Shown here one piece after another: positions 1 to 8,973 of a stretch of DNA of 64,000 nt (positions within the stretch are counted from its first letter, which is position 1; the number at the start of each line of letters is the position of its first letter). Location: the NCBI RefSeq assembly GCF_008035925.1, contig NZ_CP036264.1, forward strand, positions 891,774 through 955,773, written 5' to 3'. The notes under the pieces are model-generated. The model saw nothing but the letters and a program-made list of their open reading frames with translations, had not been told where the DNA came from and searched no databases. The DNA comes from Stieleria maiorica (GTDB lineage: Bacteria; Planctomycetota; Planctomycetia; Pirellulales; Pirellulaceae). Made by a program: the position numbers and the translations under genes.

Positions 1-906
1 GTGGGAGTCCCAAGAACCTTGACCGGCCGCGTCGAGCGAGACCTCGACAAACGGCACGCCGCGCTCGACCAGCCGACGCGCCAGCAGACAGCCCTGGCCG
101 AAACGATTGCGACCATAGGCGTCACGCAATTCCGTTTTCTCCTCATCCAGATCGAACGCCCCCTCGCCACGCGTTTCCACCATCCGCATCGCCTGGTCGT
201 ACACCGACGCGTGCTTGAGAGCGGCCGCAGACGATTGGGGCGAACCCCGACGCAACATCTCCAACAACCCTTGGCGTTCGGACAGCGCGTCGGGGTTTCC
301 GCCGGCGACGTCCAGGTTTTCGACCGTCAAATTGGCGCGGGTGTTGGGGTCGTTGCTGGCTCCGGAGACGACCAGGGGCGAATGGTCGGGACCGAGAAAA
401 CCGGATCCCAGATTGCCGAATCGAAACGGCGCGATCGAAACGAACCCGGGCAGCGGAGATCCGGCCGGTTTGAGCCGGTGCGAGATCAACGAACCGAACA
501 CGGGATAGTCGGTCATGCCGCCCATCGGGCGATAGCCCGTCATCATCAACTGTGTCGCTCGGCCGTGATCCCCTTCGCGTGTCTTCATCGAACGCACCAG
601 TGCGACATCCTTCATCTGCGTCGCCAGCCCCGGCAGATTTTGGCTCAGCTCGATCCCCGGCACGGCGGTCGAGATCGCTTGGGTGGGGCCGCCGTTGCGG
701 TGCCCCGGTTTGGGGTCCAGCGTCTCCATTTGGCTCGGCCCGCCGGCCATCCACAACAAGATGCATGCCTTGGGCGGACGTTTTGTTCCGGCCGCCATCG
801 CCAGCTTGGGCAACCACGGCGAACAACTGATCCCACCCACCGATGCGGCGGCGATGCGAAACAGATCGCGTCGTGAAAACGTTTCGAAAGGTCGCGTCAT
901 CGACAT
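1..906 (-). CDS. DUF1501 family exported protein (3' part beyond window)
   Basis: Reading leftward from an ATG at 906 (second in-frame ATG at 900) there are 302 uninterrupted codons to the window edge, so the C-terminus is missing. The N-terminus has a twin-arginine-like signal (SRRDLFRIAAASVGG) followed by WMAGGPSQMETLDPKPGH, typical of DUF1501, an alkaline-phosphatase/sulfatase-fold family abundant in planctomycetes. The last visible residues, AAGQGSWDSH, match the family's metal-site region. The start overlaps the end of the DUF1549 gene (stop 897-899), so the two are co-transcribed and probably translationally coupled. The biochemical role of DUF1501/DUF1549 pairs is not established; an exported catabolic function is usually proposed. 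The family call is firm, the function unknown. Confidence 0.9.
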   Translation of the reverse strand, partial: MSMTRPFETFSRRDLFRIAAASVGGISCSPWLPKLAMAAGTKRPPKACILLWMAGGPSQMETLDPKPGHRNGGPTQAISTAVPGIELSQNLPGLATQMKDVALVRSMKTREGDHGRATQLMMTGYRPMGGMTDYPVFGSLISHRLKPAGSPLPGFVSIAPFRFGNLGSGFLGPDHSPLVVSGASNDPNTRANLTVENLDVAGGNPDALSERQGLLEMLRRGSPQSSAAALKHASVYDQAMRMVETRGEGAFDLDEEKTELRDAYGRNRFGQGCLLARRLVERGVPFVEVSLDAAGQGSWDSH

Positions 907-2498
907 AACACAAACTCCGGGCTGTTGAGAAGCGCCCACAGGATTTCGCCGAACGCTTTGCGGCGCATCGTTTCGTCCGGCTTGTTGTCCAAGTACTCGG
1001 TCAGCGATTGTTTTTCCGCATCCGACGGCTCGCGCGTCAGCACCGCCAGGTAAAGTGTTTCGATCCGCTTGTCCTCGTCAAAGAACGGCGATTCGACCAC
1101 CGCACGCAACAGCCGACTGCGGTCCAAGTCGATCGCGTCGGAGGTGACCGGTCCGTTCATCATCATCAATGCTTGCGGGATCCCCGACGCATAATCTTCC
1201 GGCGTCTCGCCGATCGCTTCGCCGAGCCGGTTGACCATCTGGAGGCGGGCGCCGGTCCAGCGGGGGGCCGCCGGATCGATCCGGCTGATCGGCAAATGAA
1301 GCGACTGCTCCAACGAATCAAACACCTGCTCGGGACTGATCACTTTCAATTCCCGCCGAAAAGTCTCTGCGGATCCGGACTCCGACATCACGCGTGCAGC
1401 ATACCAGTTCGTTTTACAGATCGCCGCGATCAGCCGCTGAACATGAAAGCCGTCCTCGGCGAATCTCTTTCCCAGATCATCCAGAAACTCGCGTTCGTCG
1501 GGGCTGGCCAGGTCCAAGTTCTCGATATCGGCGTACAGCCCGCGGCCGACCAACAGTTGCCAGAACCGGTTGACCGCGGTTGCCGCAAAATTCGGGTTCT
1601 CGGGCGACGTCATCCAACGGGCCAGGCGGACTCGCGGCGCCCGCGACGCGTCTTCGATGGTGTCGTCCTGCCACAGGAACTTTGCCGCATAGGTCTGCCC
1701 TTCGAATCGGATTTCACCGCTCTTGCCCGTCGGGCGTGATCCGTCCGGATCGCCCCCCGCCGGGCTCATGTCGCTGTAGAACGCCGCCAGCCCCCAGAAA
1801 TCATGCTGCTTCCAATCCGTGAAGGGATGGTCGTGACACTGCGCGCAATCCAATCGCACGCCCAGCATCACCCGCGATAGATTGCCCGCGTAATTTTCCG
1901 GCGTGCCGCCGACCAACTGGTAATACCCGCCCGCAGAAGCCGATGACTGAATCTGCGCGATCTCGCGCATCATCTCGTCGTACGGCTTGCCCTCCCGGAA
2001 CGCATCGGCCAGCCATGTTTCCAGGCCCTGGACCGAACCGTTGACCACCGTGCCCGGCGGAACCAAGATCTGACGCCAATGACGCGCCAAGCTGGACGCC
2101 GAAAGCCGTGTGTACGTCTCGCGGCGCGGCCCTTCGCCGAAGACCAGTTCGTTCACCAGCAAGTCGCGACGATCTTCACCGAGCGTGCGAAAATCGCGGA
2201 TCTCCGAAACGCTGGGCACGCGCCCGACCAGATCCAGGTAGACGCGTCTGACAAAGGTCAGGTCATCACACTTCTCCGGCGGCTCGCCCCAGACCCGTTC
2301 GCCCCGCTGGTCGATCCACCGCGACAGCTCGTCGCCCTGGGAGTCCGCCGATGCGGGACTCGGTCGCAACGCCGCGACGGCCAATAGGAATGTCGCGAAT
2401 ACGACGAGCCGGACAACGTGACTTTCGTTCGGAAATACCGCCAACCGCCGTGCACGCGTCGCTACGTCAAAGTGGCGCTGTCCAGCTAGCTTGTTCAT
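897..2498 (-). CDS. DUF1549/DUF1553 (PSD1-type) exported protein
   Basis: A 533-residue protein with a hydrophobic export segment at about residues 28-50, a DUF1549 region (about 55-245) and a DUF1553 region (about 290-520, with SPENPNFAATAVNRFWQLL). Inside DUF1549 is a haem-c-like motif C218-AQ-C221-H222 followed by DHPF, as usual for this family; no separate N-terminal cytochrome domain is present, unlike the 809-residue paralogue at 18052-20481. It sits directly upstream of, and overlaps, the DUF1501 gene. The ATG at 2498 gives an N-terminus (AGQRHFDVA) encoded by a fragment of an interspersed repeat; a TTG at codon 19 is an alternative start that would avoid it. A palindrome at 2569-2587 lies 71 bp upstream of the ATG. 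Confidence 0.9.
   Translation of the reverse strand: MNKLAGQRHFDVATRARRLAVFPNESHVVRLVVFATFLLAVAALRPSPASADSQGDELSRWIDQRGERVWGEPPEKCDDLTFVRRVYLDLVGRVPSVSEIRDFRTLGEDRRDLLVNELVFGEGPRRETYTRLSASSLARHWRQILVPPGTVVNGSVQGLETWLADAFREGKPYDEMMREIAQIQSSASAGGYYQLVGGTPENYAGNLSRVMLGVRLDCAQCHDHPFTDWKQHDFWGLAAFYSDMSPAGGDPDGSRPTGKSGEIRFEGQTYAAKFLWQDDTIEDASRAPRVRLARWMTSPENPNFAATAVNRFWQLLVGRGLYADIENLDLASPDEREFLDDLGKRFAEDGFHVQRLIAAICKTNWYAARVMSESGSAETFRRELKVISPEQVFDSLEQSLHLPISRIDPAAPRWTGARLQMVNRLGEAIGETPEDYASGIPQALMMMNGPVTSDAIDLDRSRLLRAVVESPFFDEDKRIETLYLAVLTREPSDAEKQSLTEYLDNKPDETMRRKAFGEILWALLNSPEFVLCR
2462..2489. repeat. Fragment of palindromic repeat family A inside a gene 5' end
   Basis: The segment reads GCTACGTCAAAGTGGCGCTG and then TCCAGCTA, which matches one terminus of the element at 27541-27673 and of the copy ending at 25439. 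It lies within the first codons of the DUF1549 gene, so its complement is translated. Only one end of the element is recognisable here. Confidence 0.7.
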
Positions 2499-2568
2499 TG
2501 AATGGCCCTTTCACCCGTGAGGTGCGATCACGCCAGCGGCGCGATCGCTTTGCCGGAACACCTGCCAG

Positions 2569-2587
2569 TTTAGACATGGGGTCTAAA
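2569..2587. promoter_or_regulatory. Putative repressor operator, palindrome WTTAGA-N7-TCTAAW (copy 1)
   Basis: TTTAGAC-ATGGG-GTCTAAA is a perfect 7-bp inverted repeat with a 5-bp centre, between the stop of the 276-residue exported-protein gene and the DUF1549 start. The same geometry (TTAGA, 7-bp spacer, TCTAA) recurs at 3474-3492 upstream of the next gene, and I found no further copy in the window. Spacing suggests a dimeric regulator binding near the promoter. The regulator is not encoded here; assignment to any repressor family is inference. Confidence 0.6.
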
Positions 2588-2608
2588 GTTGTCAAGTCAA
2601 TTTGATAA

Positions 2609-3439
2609 TTAAAACGATCGGTAGACGTAATAAGGCGTGCCCGGCCGCTGAATCGCCCAGTTCGTCTCCCACACGATCGCGTCACCGTGACGGACTTGCG
2701 TGGGAACGATGCTCATGCGGGCCAGCGCGTATTGCCACACCTGACGGTCGCCGACTTTGACGGCCTCCAGTAACAACAGCACTTCCGGATCGGTGCCCTG
2801 GACGAAGGTAAACACCGCGCCGTCGATCAATTCGGCTTCGCCTTCGTCGATCTTCACGGCCGCCTTTTCATCCAGTTCGTAACGATAGACCGGCGTGTCG
2901 AGCAGACGCAGTTCGATCGGATTCTTTTCCGGCGGCACCAGTCGCGAGGTGAAATTTCGAGCTAAGACTCGCATTTGCCGTCGTCGCAGCAATGGCGATC
3001 GGGCCGGTGAGGGAGCGCCCTCCAACAATTGCCAGCGGATGCCGGGTTCGCCAGGCTGCCACACCAGTTGGCCGTCATTATCGGCGGTCAGTGACTGATC
3101 GGACAGCGATTGGAATTCAAGATCGATGATGTGCTCGCCGTTGGGGTACAGGCAGAGCGCGACCTGGGGCCGCCCGGACGCGGTCCACAAGAACATCGCC
3201 CCGGCAGTGGTCTGCCGCGCGGGATTGCTCCAGCTGAGTGCCGGTTGGCGGTGCAGCACAAACGGATCCTGCGATCGCCCCGCCGGTGCGATCGAAATCT
3301 GTCCCGCCATCTCAAAAAATCGGTTTTTGAATTCGTCGGGCTTTTTCTCTTGAGTGTCCTGGGCGGTGACGGTTGCGGGGGCGCACAGCAGCAGAATCGC
3401 GCCGGCCAAAAACACACACAAAGTTTGAGAGCGATTCAT
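2609..3439 (-). CDS. Exported protein of unknown function
   Basis: A 276-residue protein starting at an ATG that gives a clean signal peptide (MNRSQTLCVFLAGAILLLC then ...TVTAQD, cleavage likely after TAQ). Upstream in-frame codons to 3484 would overlap the putative operator and encode no signal-like sequence, so 3439 is preferred. The mature part is rich in beta-type residues and polar segments, with no motif I recognise. It ends 110 bp before the DUF1549 start and carries the same upstream palindrome as that gene, suggesting shared regulation. I do not know the function. Confidence 0.8.
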   Translation of the reverse strand: MNRSQTLCVFLAGAILLLCAPATVTAQDTQEKKPDEFKNRFFEMAGQISIAPAGRSQDPFVLHRQPALSWSNPARQTTAGAMFLWTASGRPQVALCLYPNGEHIIDLEFQSLSDQSLTADNDGQLVWQPGEPGIRWQLLEGAPSPARSPLLRRRQMRVLARNFTSRLVPPEKNPIELRLLDTPVYRYELDEKAAVKIDEGEAELIDGAVFTFVQGTDPEVLLLLEAVKVGDRQVWQYALARMSIVPTQVRHGDAIVWETNWAIQRPGTPYYVYRSF

Positions 3440-3473
3440 GGGGCGGAGAATTCGCAAAAGAGAACAATGCAAA

Positions 3474-3492
3474 ATTAGAAGCATTGTCTAAT
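3474..3492. promoter_or_regulatory. Putative repressor operator, palindrome WTTAGA-N7-TCTAAW (copy 2)
   Basis: ATTAGA-AGCATTG-TCTAAT is a perfect 6-bp inverted repeat with a 7-bp spacer, 35 bp upstream of the ATG at 3439. Arm sequence and spacing match copy 1 at 2569-2587, which is the main evidence that this is a protein-binding site rather than a chance palindrome. Confidence 0.6.
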
Positions 3493-3663
3493 GTGGCAGC
3501 CCGCGGCACGGCTGTCAACTTTTTTGGTCCTCCCGCCATCGAGCAAAAGGCGAGGGGTGCATCGAGCGGTCCTGCGTGATGCTGTTCAGGCTTTAGCCCA
3601 ATCCCGCCAAGTTCAGCATTGCTTACCTCAGCGATGGGCCCGTAGGCTCGCGTTCCATGCCGT

Positions 3664-3750
3664 CTACTCTGTGAGCCGACGGCGCGAGCCGCGGATTGCC
3701 CTTCGAGACTTGTGAGGCCCGAGGCTAGCGCCGACGGCTCAGTTTGTGAC
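3664..3750. repeat. Palindromic interspersed repeat, family C (copy 1)
   Basis: The left arm GAGCCGACGGCGCGAGCC pairs with the right arm GGCTAGCGCCGACGGCTC (two mismatches) around a loop containing ATTGCCCTTCGAGACTTG. A second copy with the same arms, loop and the flank AGTTTGTGAYCG is at 14834-14928. It lies in the 343-bp gene-free stretch between 3440 and 3782, in which I see nothing else apart from the operator. Confidence 0.75.
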
Positions 3751-3782
3751 CGAAAGACCGATCGGTGTTTCGGCTCACGCGA

Positions 3783-4832
3783 TCATTTGACCGAGCGAAA
3801 AACCCAGCGGTAATTCAACGGATCGGCCATGCCGTACTTATCCAGAACGTAGGCCTGTTCTTCGGGATCGTCGAACGAGGGCATTCCGAAGCGAATCAAG
3901 TCCTCGGTTTGGTTCATCGCATCGCCGGGTCGGAAGAAATTCAGTTGCAGCGCTTTGCGGCGATACGGCGCTTCTTCACCTTCGCCGTCCTGCTGGAAGG
4001 CGTTGGTCAATCCTGAAACATACAACGACAGGTAGTCGACGCTCGGATTGACATCCATCCAGGTCAGCACGCCCCACACCCCCGGAGCACTCTCGTCGGT
4101 CGAAAGCGGGATCCGCTGGCGGGTGATTTCGACGCTGTTGTAAAGCGGCGCGGTGATCTGCTCGCGAGCGGCGATCACGCGTTTTGCGCTGGGGATGATA
4201 CGGTCGAGGTACTCTTGGCCGCTGACATGGTCTCTCAACGTCACCAACGGGAAGAACCGCCGCGACTCGTAGGAGATCTCTTCAAGCCGCTGGTAGAGTT
4301 TCGACCCGCCCACTTCATCGGCCGCCGGTCGCAGGTCGCTGCCGCGGTACCGCACGCGATAGACCATGTACCAAACCAATTTGCGTTGCAGCTTGCCGCC
4401 CCCGACAGGGACATCGACGTACATTTGTCGCAGCGGTTTGAAGGAGAATTCCAAGCTATAGATCTCGCGTCGCATCACGACCTGCTTGGCCATCTCGACC
4501 AGCGTTCGCGAGCGGGGATCGAAGTGCGGGGCGCCGTCTTCAAACGTCGGTGCTTTCCATTCCAATTCGGGGTGGGCACTCAGAAACGTCTTCAGCGTCA
4601 GCGGTCCGTCAAAAGTCTCCTCGGGGCTGGCATCGCCCGGGATGACGGTCACCACGCCGGGGGCGAACTGCGTTTGTTGCTCGGTCGAGGGATCCTTCAC
4701 CTCGCCGGCGTCTTGGGCAGCCGCTTGATGGCAGCGAACCGACGCCAGGCAGACCAACATCAGTCCCAACAGCACCGCCGCACTCCGCGGGTTCTTTTGC
4801 GCGGGCGTCATATGATTTTGAGCAAGGGTCAT
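3783..4832 (-). CDS. Exported protein of unknown function
   Basis: A 349-residue protein with a hydrophobic signal segment at about residues 18-33 (SAAVLLGLMLVCLASVRC) followed by QAAAQD. It may start at residue 8, the second ATG (4811). The mature region has several well-formed stretches (LVWYMVYRVRYRG, GVLTWMDVNPSVDYLSLYV, YGMADPLNYRWVF) typical of a conserved planctomycete exported family, but I recognise no domain. It is followed on the same strand by the 276-residue exported protein, 343 bp away, so a shared transcript is uncertain. Confidence 0.75.
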   Translation of the reverse strand: MTLAQNHMTPAQKNPRSAAVLLGLMLVCLASVRCHQAAAQDAGEVKDPSTEQQTQFAPGVVTVIPGDASPEETFDGPLTLKTFLSAHPELEWKAPTFEDGAPHFDPRSRTLVEMAKQVVMRREIYSLEFSFKPLRQMYVDVPVGGGKLQRKLVWYMVYRVRYRGSDLRPAADEVGGSKLYQRLEEISYESRRFFPLVTLRDHVSGQEYLDRIIPSAKRVIAAREQITAPLYNSVEITRQRIPLSTDESAPGVWGVLTWMDVNPSVDYLSLYVSGLTNAFQQDGEGEEAPYRRKALQLNFFRPGDAMNQTEDLIRFGMPSFDDPEEQAYVLDKYGMADPLNYRWVFRSVK

Positions 4833-4896
4833 GTTAGGAACTCGGTCAGAGAAAGAATCTCGTTAGCGGGTGGATGTGGTGGCGGCAACGGCTCGC

Positions 4897-6414
4897 CTAC
4901 CTCAGATCACTTGAACTGGTTGTTTCGGCATCGTGCGGCGCGGAGCGGCCGGCGATCTCCGGTTGGGCGTCGGTCTCCCCGGCCAGCGATTTCTCGTCGC
5001 CCGGTTTCCCGTCATGGATGTCCGCTTTTTCCAGGAATCGCAGGGAGTCGGCCAATTGGGCGTCGTTGCCGGCAAAGGCTTCCACCTTGTCGGCGGACAT
5101 CGTGAACGTCGCTTGAACTCGGTTTCCGTCGTCATCGGAGAAGTGCATCATAATCCATCGAATCGGCACACCCTGGGTTTCTCCGTCGGCGACGACGCGC
5201 AAAACACGTAATCCCTGGGCGCTGACCCGCTGGTCCCCCTCGATCACCTGCGTCAGTTTATCGCCCAGCGTCTGGCGGACGGCCGCCTCGAACGCCTCCA
5301 CCGTCCACTGCTTGCCTTCGGGCAGCTGGACCAACGGCCGCAGGTTGCACTGAGCGATGCTGAGTTCATTGTCGATCATTCGCATCACCGCCGAACCGGG
5401 GGCGTCGCTGATCATCCGCCATTTTCGGTCCATCATCGCCCCGACACCCAGCTGTCGACTCTGAAGTTCGACATACAGCCGCTCTCCGGGCGGCGATCGG
5501 TCAAAGTCGATCACGGCCGGCTGGGCCGGCAGTGCCACCGGTTGGGGCATCGGTCGGCGGACCATCCGGATGGTGGCCGAGACATCAAACCCTGGCACGG
5601 CACGGCTGATTTCACGGGTTTCGTGAATCGCCAATGCCAGCCATGTGCAGGTCTTCTCTCGACGGTCGAAGGTCATTTTTCCGATCAATCGAAGCCGTGT
5701 GCCGACGCCGTCGACGGATCCTTCGATGTCACCTTCGAGTTTGAAACGCACGGTGTCGGCCGAAACTTCGGTCACCTCGCTTTCCACACGCCCGCTGTCG
5801 ACCGACGTCAAATTCAAGACCGAACACAGGGCGTCGGAATCAAGCTCGTAGCGGTCGCCTTGGATCACGCTTTCGCCAGGCAAAAAGCGGTTGACCGAGA
5901 CGCTGGAGACCGGCGATTTCAACAGTGAAAGCTCGCCATGGGTGAAGAAGCTGTCGGCTGAATAGATCGTTTCTGGCAGCGACTCGCGACGCACGATCGC
6001 GTGCCGCATCGACTCTCGCAAATCCTGGTCGGTCGACGTTTTGTTCAGCACGCTCTGATTGGTCGCGGTGTGATAGTACCGCTCCGCCGCAACGATCTCC
6101 GACGATTCGGTGGCATCCTTGGGCTTCAAATAGCGTTCTTCATAATCCAAGACCGCCTCGGATTTGATCGGAAACGTCTGCCGAGTCTCTTTGGACGCAA
6201 GCGCGTTGTCCGAAACCCGGACGTTTCCTTTGACGTCGATTTCGATTCGAACGCGCATCAAATCGTGGACGGCCGCGACCACGCTGGCTGATTCGGCCGA
6301 AACGATTGCCGCCCGGGCCGAGGACGTAATCGACGCCGATGCGACCGCAAGCGAGCTGGCAAGGAAGGCACGGCGATTCGAAGTGGCGTCGTGGGTGGGC
6401 ATCTGAAAGTCCAT
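4897..6414 (-). CDS. Exported protein of unknown function (Tat-like signal)
   Basis: A 505-residue protein. From the ATG at 6414 (next ATG 6402) it begins MDFQMPTHDATSNRRAFLA, and then SSLAVASASITSSARA, a twin-arginine-like export signal. In-frame codons further upstream to 6492 encode Cys/Pro-rich low-quality sequence and are rejected. The rest is a soluble, mostly beta-rich protein with no domain I can name. Its stop is 64 bp upstream of the start of the 349-residue exported protein, so the two may share a transcript. Function unknown. Confidence 0.7.
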   Translation of the reverse strand: MDFQMPTHDATSNRRAFLASSLAVASASITSSARAAIVSAESASVVAAVHDLMRVRIEIDVKGNVRVSDNALASKETRQTFPIKSEAVLDYEERYLKPKDATESSEIVAAERYYHTATNQSVLNKTSTDQDLRESMRHAIVRRESLPETIYSADSFFTHGELSLLKSPVSSVSVNRFLPGESVIQGDRYELDSDALCSVLNLTSVDSGRVESEVTEVSADTVRFKLEGDIEGSVDGVGTRLRLIGKMTFDRREKTCTWLALAIHETREISRAVPGFDVSATIRMVRRPMPQPVALPAQPAVIDFDRSPPGERLYVELQSRQLGVGAMMDRKWRMISDAPGSAVMRMIDNELSIAQCNLRPLVQLPEGKQWTVEAFEAAVRQTLGDKLTQVIEGDQRVSAQGLRVLRVVADGETQGVPIRWIMMHFSDDDGNRVQATFTMSADKVEAFAGNDAQLADSLRFLEKADIHDGKPGDEKSLAGETDAQPEIAGRSAPHDAETTSSSDLR

Positions 6415-7281
6415 TTCGGGGGCTGACCGGAACCTCGCATCACACAGCGGGCACGCTCCACACGGGCGTGCATCACACGGGGGAACGTGCATCGAGGGAT
6501 CGCGCGTTGGAGACCGCTTGTGTCGCTATTGATCGACCGTGCCGGCGGGGCCGGTTCAGCTGAATTCGAGCGGCCGAGGCGATTCAGGGGTCAGTTCCGG
6601 GGCCCCCGAAGCGTGCAGTCGTCGTGTTCCGCAAAGTCGGTTCTTGGACGACATGTCGCAATGCGAGACTGCCTTTTGTGCAGTCTGACTGAAATTTTTA
6701 CACGCAACGCAGGCAGTGCCGGAAAAATCGATGACGCGACGAAAACGACTCAAAATCTATAAGTCGTTTCTGGGGAAGGGTTTGTGTTCGAAATTCGAGA
6801 ATTTCGTGACAAATTCCTGCAGAATTGGCCCCAAATTTCCTACAAGGTGTCCCGGACACAGGCAACCGCTGCCACGCTGATCGAGCTCGAATTGTAAAAA
6901 AAATCTCTCCAAACGACGGGTTTTTTGCCCAAGTAACGAGTGGATTGCTAGAAACTCATTCGAGCGGAGTGAACCGTGCGGCGGAGGCTCTCGTCCTACA
7001 GGCATCCGCAGATGTGGGCGGCACCGTTTTTAACGGATGTTGCCTTGCGACTGTCATTTCGGTCGACATGGAGTCGACGGGGAACTTGATTTGGGGCGTC
7101 CGGCCATCAGGTCGGACCAAAGGTGTCGTGCAACTCGCGACATTCATCCCAGGCCAAGCGACCAAAATCACCTGGAGGAGACAGGTGACCCCGGGCAACC
7201 GAGGCAATTGGACTGGGCGATCCGCCGGGATTGCAGGGACGTTTGGCCAGTCTATGCCAATAGCGCTGGGAGACCACACTG
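6415..7281. other. Gene-free leader region with one hairpin
   Basis: 867 bp with no convincing protein in any frame. It holds a perfect 7-bp stem-loop at 6666-6686 (AGACTGC, 7-nt loop, GCAGTCT) followed nine bases later by ATTTTT. The right end carries TGGGAG about 10 nt before the ATG at 7282, a good ribosome binding site for the sigma factor. The length leaves room for a long 5' leader or a small RNA, but nothing identifiable was seen. Confidence 0.5.
6666..6686 (+). terminator. Possible hairpin terminator
   Basis: A perfect 7-bp stem with 7-nt loop, followed by GACTGAAATTTTT on the plus strand. The T-run is displaced from the stem, so termination activity is doubtful. Confidence 0.3.
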
Positions 7282-8952
7282 ATGCACGACAATTACCGCG
7301 ATACCAAGATCAAGGACCTTCGAGATCAACTTCGCTTCAATCAAAAGACCAAATTGATTGAGCAGGCTGCCGCTGCAGAAACACTACTCAGCGAAATCGA
7401 AGAAGACCGAGAATACGCCTACGACTTCTTGTGTTTCCGAATCACCAATTATCGCTCCGATCGTCCGGGGCGACATAATATTGCGTCGGCTGACCTGGCG
7501 CACGATTTACGCCTGCTGATCGAGGACCTCAGCGAATTGGCGGATCTGTCGGTCGAAGAGATCGCCGAACAGGTCCATACCGTTCAAGACCTGAGTCGCC
7601 AGTTCAACGTCTCGACGAAAACGATCAGCCGCTGGCGCGAAGCCGGCTTGGTCAGCCGTCGATTGTTGTTCGGCGGTCGCAAACGCGTCGGATTCCTCAA
7701 CAGCAGCGTGGAACAGTTCGTCGCCCGCAACAAAGCCAAGATTCAACGTGGCGAACGGTTCAGCCAGCTGACCGAGGACGAAAAGAGCGAGATCATCGAA
7801 CGCGCCCGGCAGCTCGTCGAAGGCGGTGCGGCACTGGCTGATGTCACGCGTTTGCTGTCCGAGCAGATGGGCCGCAGCGCCGAAACCATCCGCTACACGC
7901 TCAAGAATTTCGACGCCGATAATAAGTCGATCGCGATCTTCCCCAACCACCGTGGCGTCCTGTCCGACGACGACAAGCGGTCGATCTTCAATCAGTACCT
8001 TGGCGGAGTTTCCGTTCCGCAATTGTGCCGACGGTTCAAGCGAACGCGAAACAGCATCCAGCGGATCCTGGTCGAAATGAGACGGCAACGGATCATGGAA
8101 CTGCCGCTGGATTACATCTACAACGAAGACTTCGAGGTCACGTCGCGTGAAGCGGAGTACTTGGGGGCTGAACCCGAACCGGCCAGCGCCCCACGCAAAG
8201 TTCGCGTGCCCAATGATTTGCCCAGCTACCTCGCCTCGTTGTATGACGTACCGCTGCTGACCCGTGAACAGGAATACCACCTGTTCCGCAAGATGAACTA
8301 CCTGAAGCACAAGGCCAGTCGCTTGCGGGAAACGATCGGGACCGAGGCGGCCGGCAAGTCGGCCGTGATGAATGAGATCGAAGCGTTGTACGAGCAGGCG
8401 GTTAAAGTCAAAAATCGAATCGTCCAGGCCAACTTGCGGCTGGTCGTCTCGATCGCAAAACGCCACCTGGCCGGTACCGACGATTTCTTCTCACTGGTCA
8501 GCGACGGGAACATGTCGCTGATCCGTGCGGTCGAAAAATTCGACTACTCGCGGGGCAACAAGTTCAGCACGTACGCCTCCTGGGCGATCATGAAGAACTT
8601 TGCCCGCACCATCCCCAACGAATTCAAGCACCGAGACCGGTTCCGAACGACCACCGAAGAACTGTTCTTGGCGCGACAAGACGACCGGGTCGACCCCTAC
8701 GTCGAAGAATCCGCACAGCGGACCCGGAAACGCGAACTGTCACGGATTCTGAATCGTTTGGATGAACGCGAGCAGAAGATCATCTCGGCCCGATTCGGAC
8801 TCGAGCGCGGCAGCGAGCCGCTGACGTTGAAAGAGGTCGGGGAGGAGATGGGCGTGACCAAAGAACGCGTCCGCCAACTCGAAGCCCGGGCGCTGGCCAA
8901 GCTGCGAACGGCCGCCAGCGAAAACAACATCGAAATCGATTTCGATCAGTAA
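7282..8952 (+). CDS. Large sigma-70 family sigma factor with N-terminal HTH array
   Basis: A 556-residue RNA polymerase sigma factor. Sigma region 2 is at about residues 384-440 (NLRLVVSIAKRHLAG, KFSTYASWAIMKNFAR) and region 4 at 514-542 (LTLKEVGEEMGVTKERVRQL), the -35-binding helix-turn-helix. The first ~330 residues are not a classical region 1. They contain a MerR/excisionase-like HTH at about 101-150 (LSRQFNVSTKTISRWREAGL then GRKRVGF), a second HTH-like segment at 188-211 and a third at 243-268 (VPQLCRRFKRTRNSIQRIL). This suggests a group 2/3 sigma factor with additional DNA or protein contacts. The start is supported by TGGGAG upstream. It is monocistronic, with no anti-sigma gene next to it. 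Confidence 0.9.
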   Translation: MHDNYRDTKIKDLRDQLRFNQKTKLIEQAAAAETLLSEIEEDREYAYDFLCFRITNYRSDRPGRHNIASADLAHDLRLLIEDLSELADLSVEEIAEQVHTVQDLSRQFNVSTKTISRWREAGLVSRRLLFGGRKRVGFLNSSVEQFVARNKAKIQRGERFSQLTEDEKSEIIERARQLVEGGAALADVTRLLSEQMGRSAETIRYTLKNFDADNKSIAIFPNHRGVLSDDDKRSIFNQYLGGVSVPQLCRRFKRTRNSIQRILVEMRRQRIMELPLDYIYNEDFEVTSREAEYLGAEPEPASAPRKVRVPNDLPSYLASLYDVPLLTREQEYHLFRKMNYLKHKASRLRETIGTEAAGKSAVMNEIEALYEQAVKVKNRIVQANLRLVVSIAKRHLAGTDDFFSLVSDGNMSLIRAVEKFDYSRGNKFSTYASWAIMKNFARTIPNEFKHRDRFRTTTEELFLARQDDRVDPYVEESAQRTRKRELSRILNRLDEREQKIISARFGLERGSEPLTLKEVGEEMGVTKERVRQLEARALAKLRTAASENNIEIDFDQ

Positions 8953-8973
8953 GGCCTGTCCTGTCGGAAAATC

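Noticed and set aside
143..913. 256-codon frame on the minus strand at the left end
   Set aside because: It is out of frame with the DUF1501 gene (906 to 1), which shows the Tat signal and family motifs.
6666..6686. Rho-independent terminator or small RNA end
   Set aside because: The stem is only 7 bp and the T-run is nine bases away; kept only as a low-confidence feature.
6825..7361. 178-codon open frame before the sigma factor gene
   Set aside because: No domain, overlaps the well-supported sigma start in another frame, and has no ribosome binding site.
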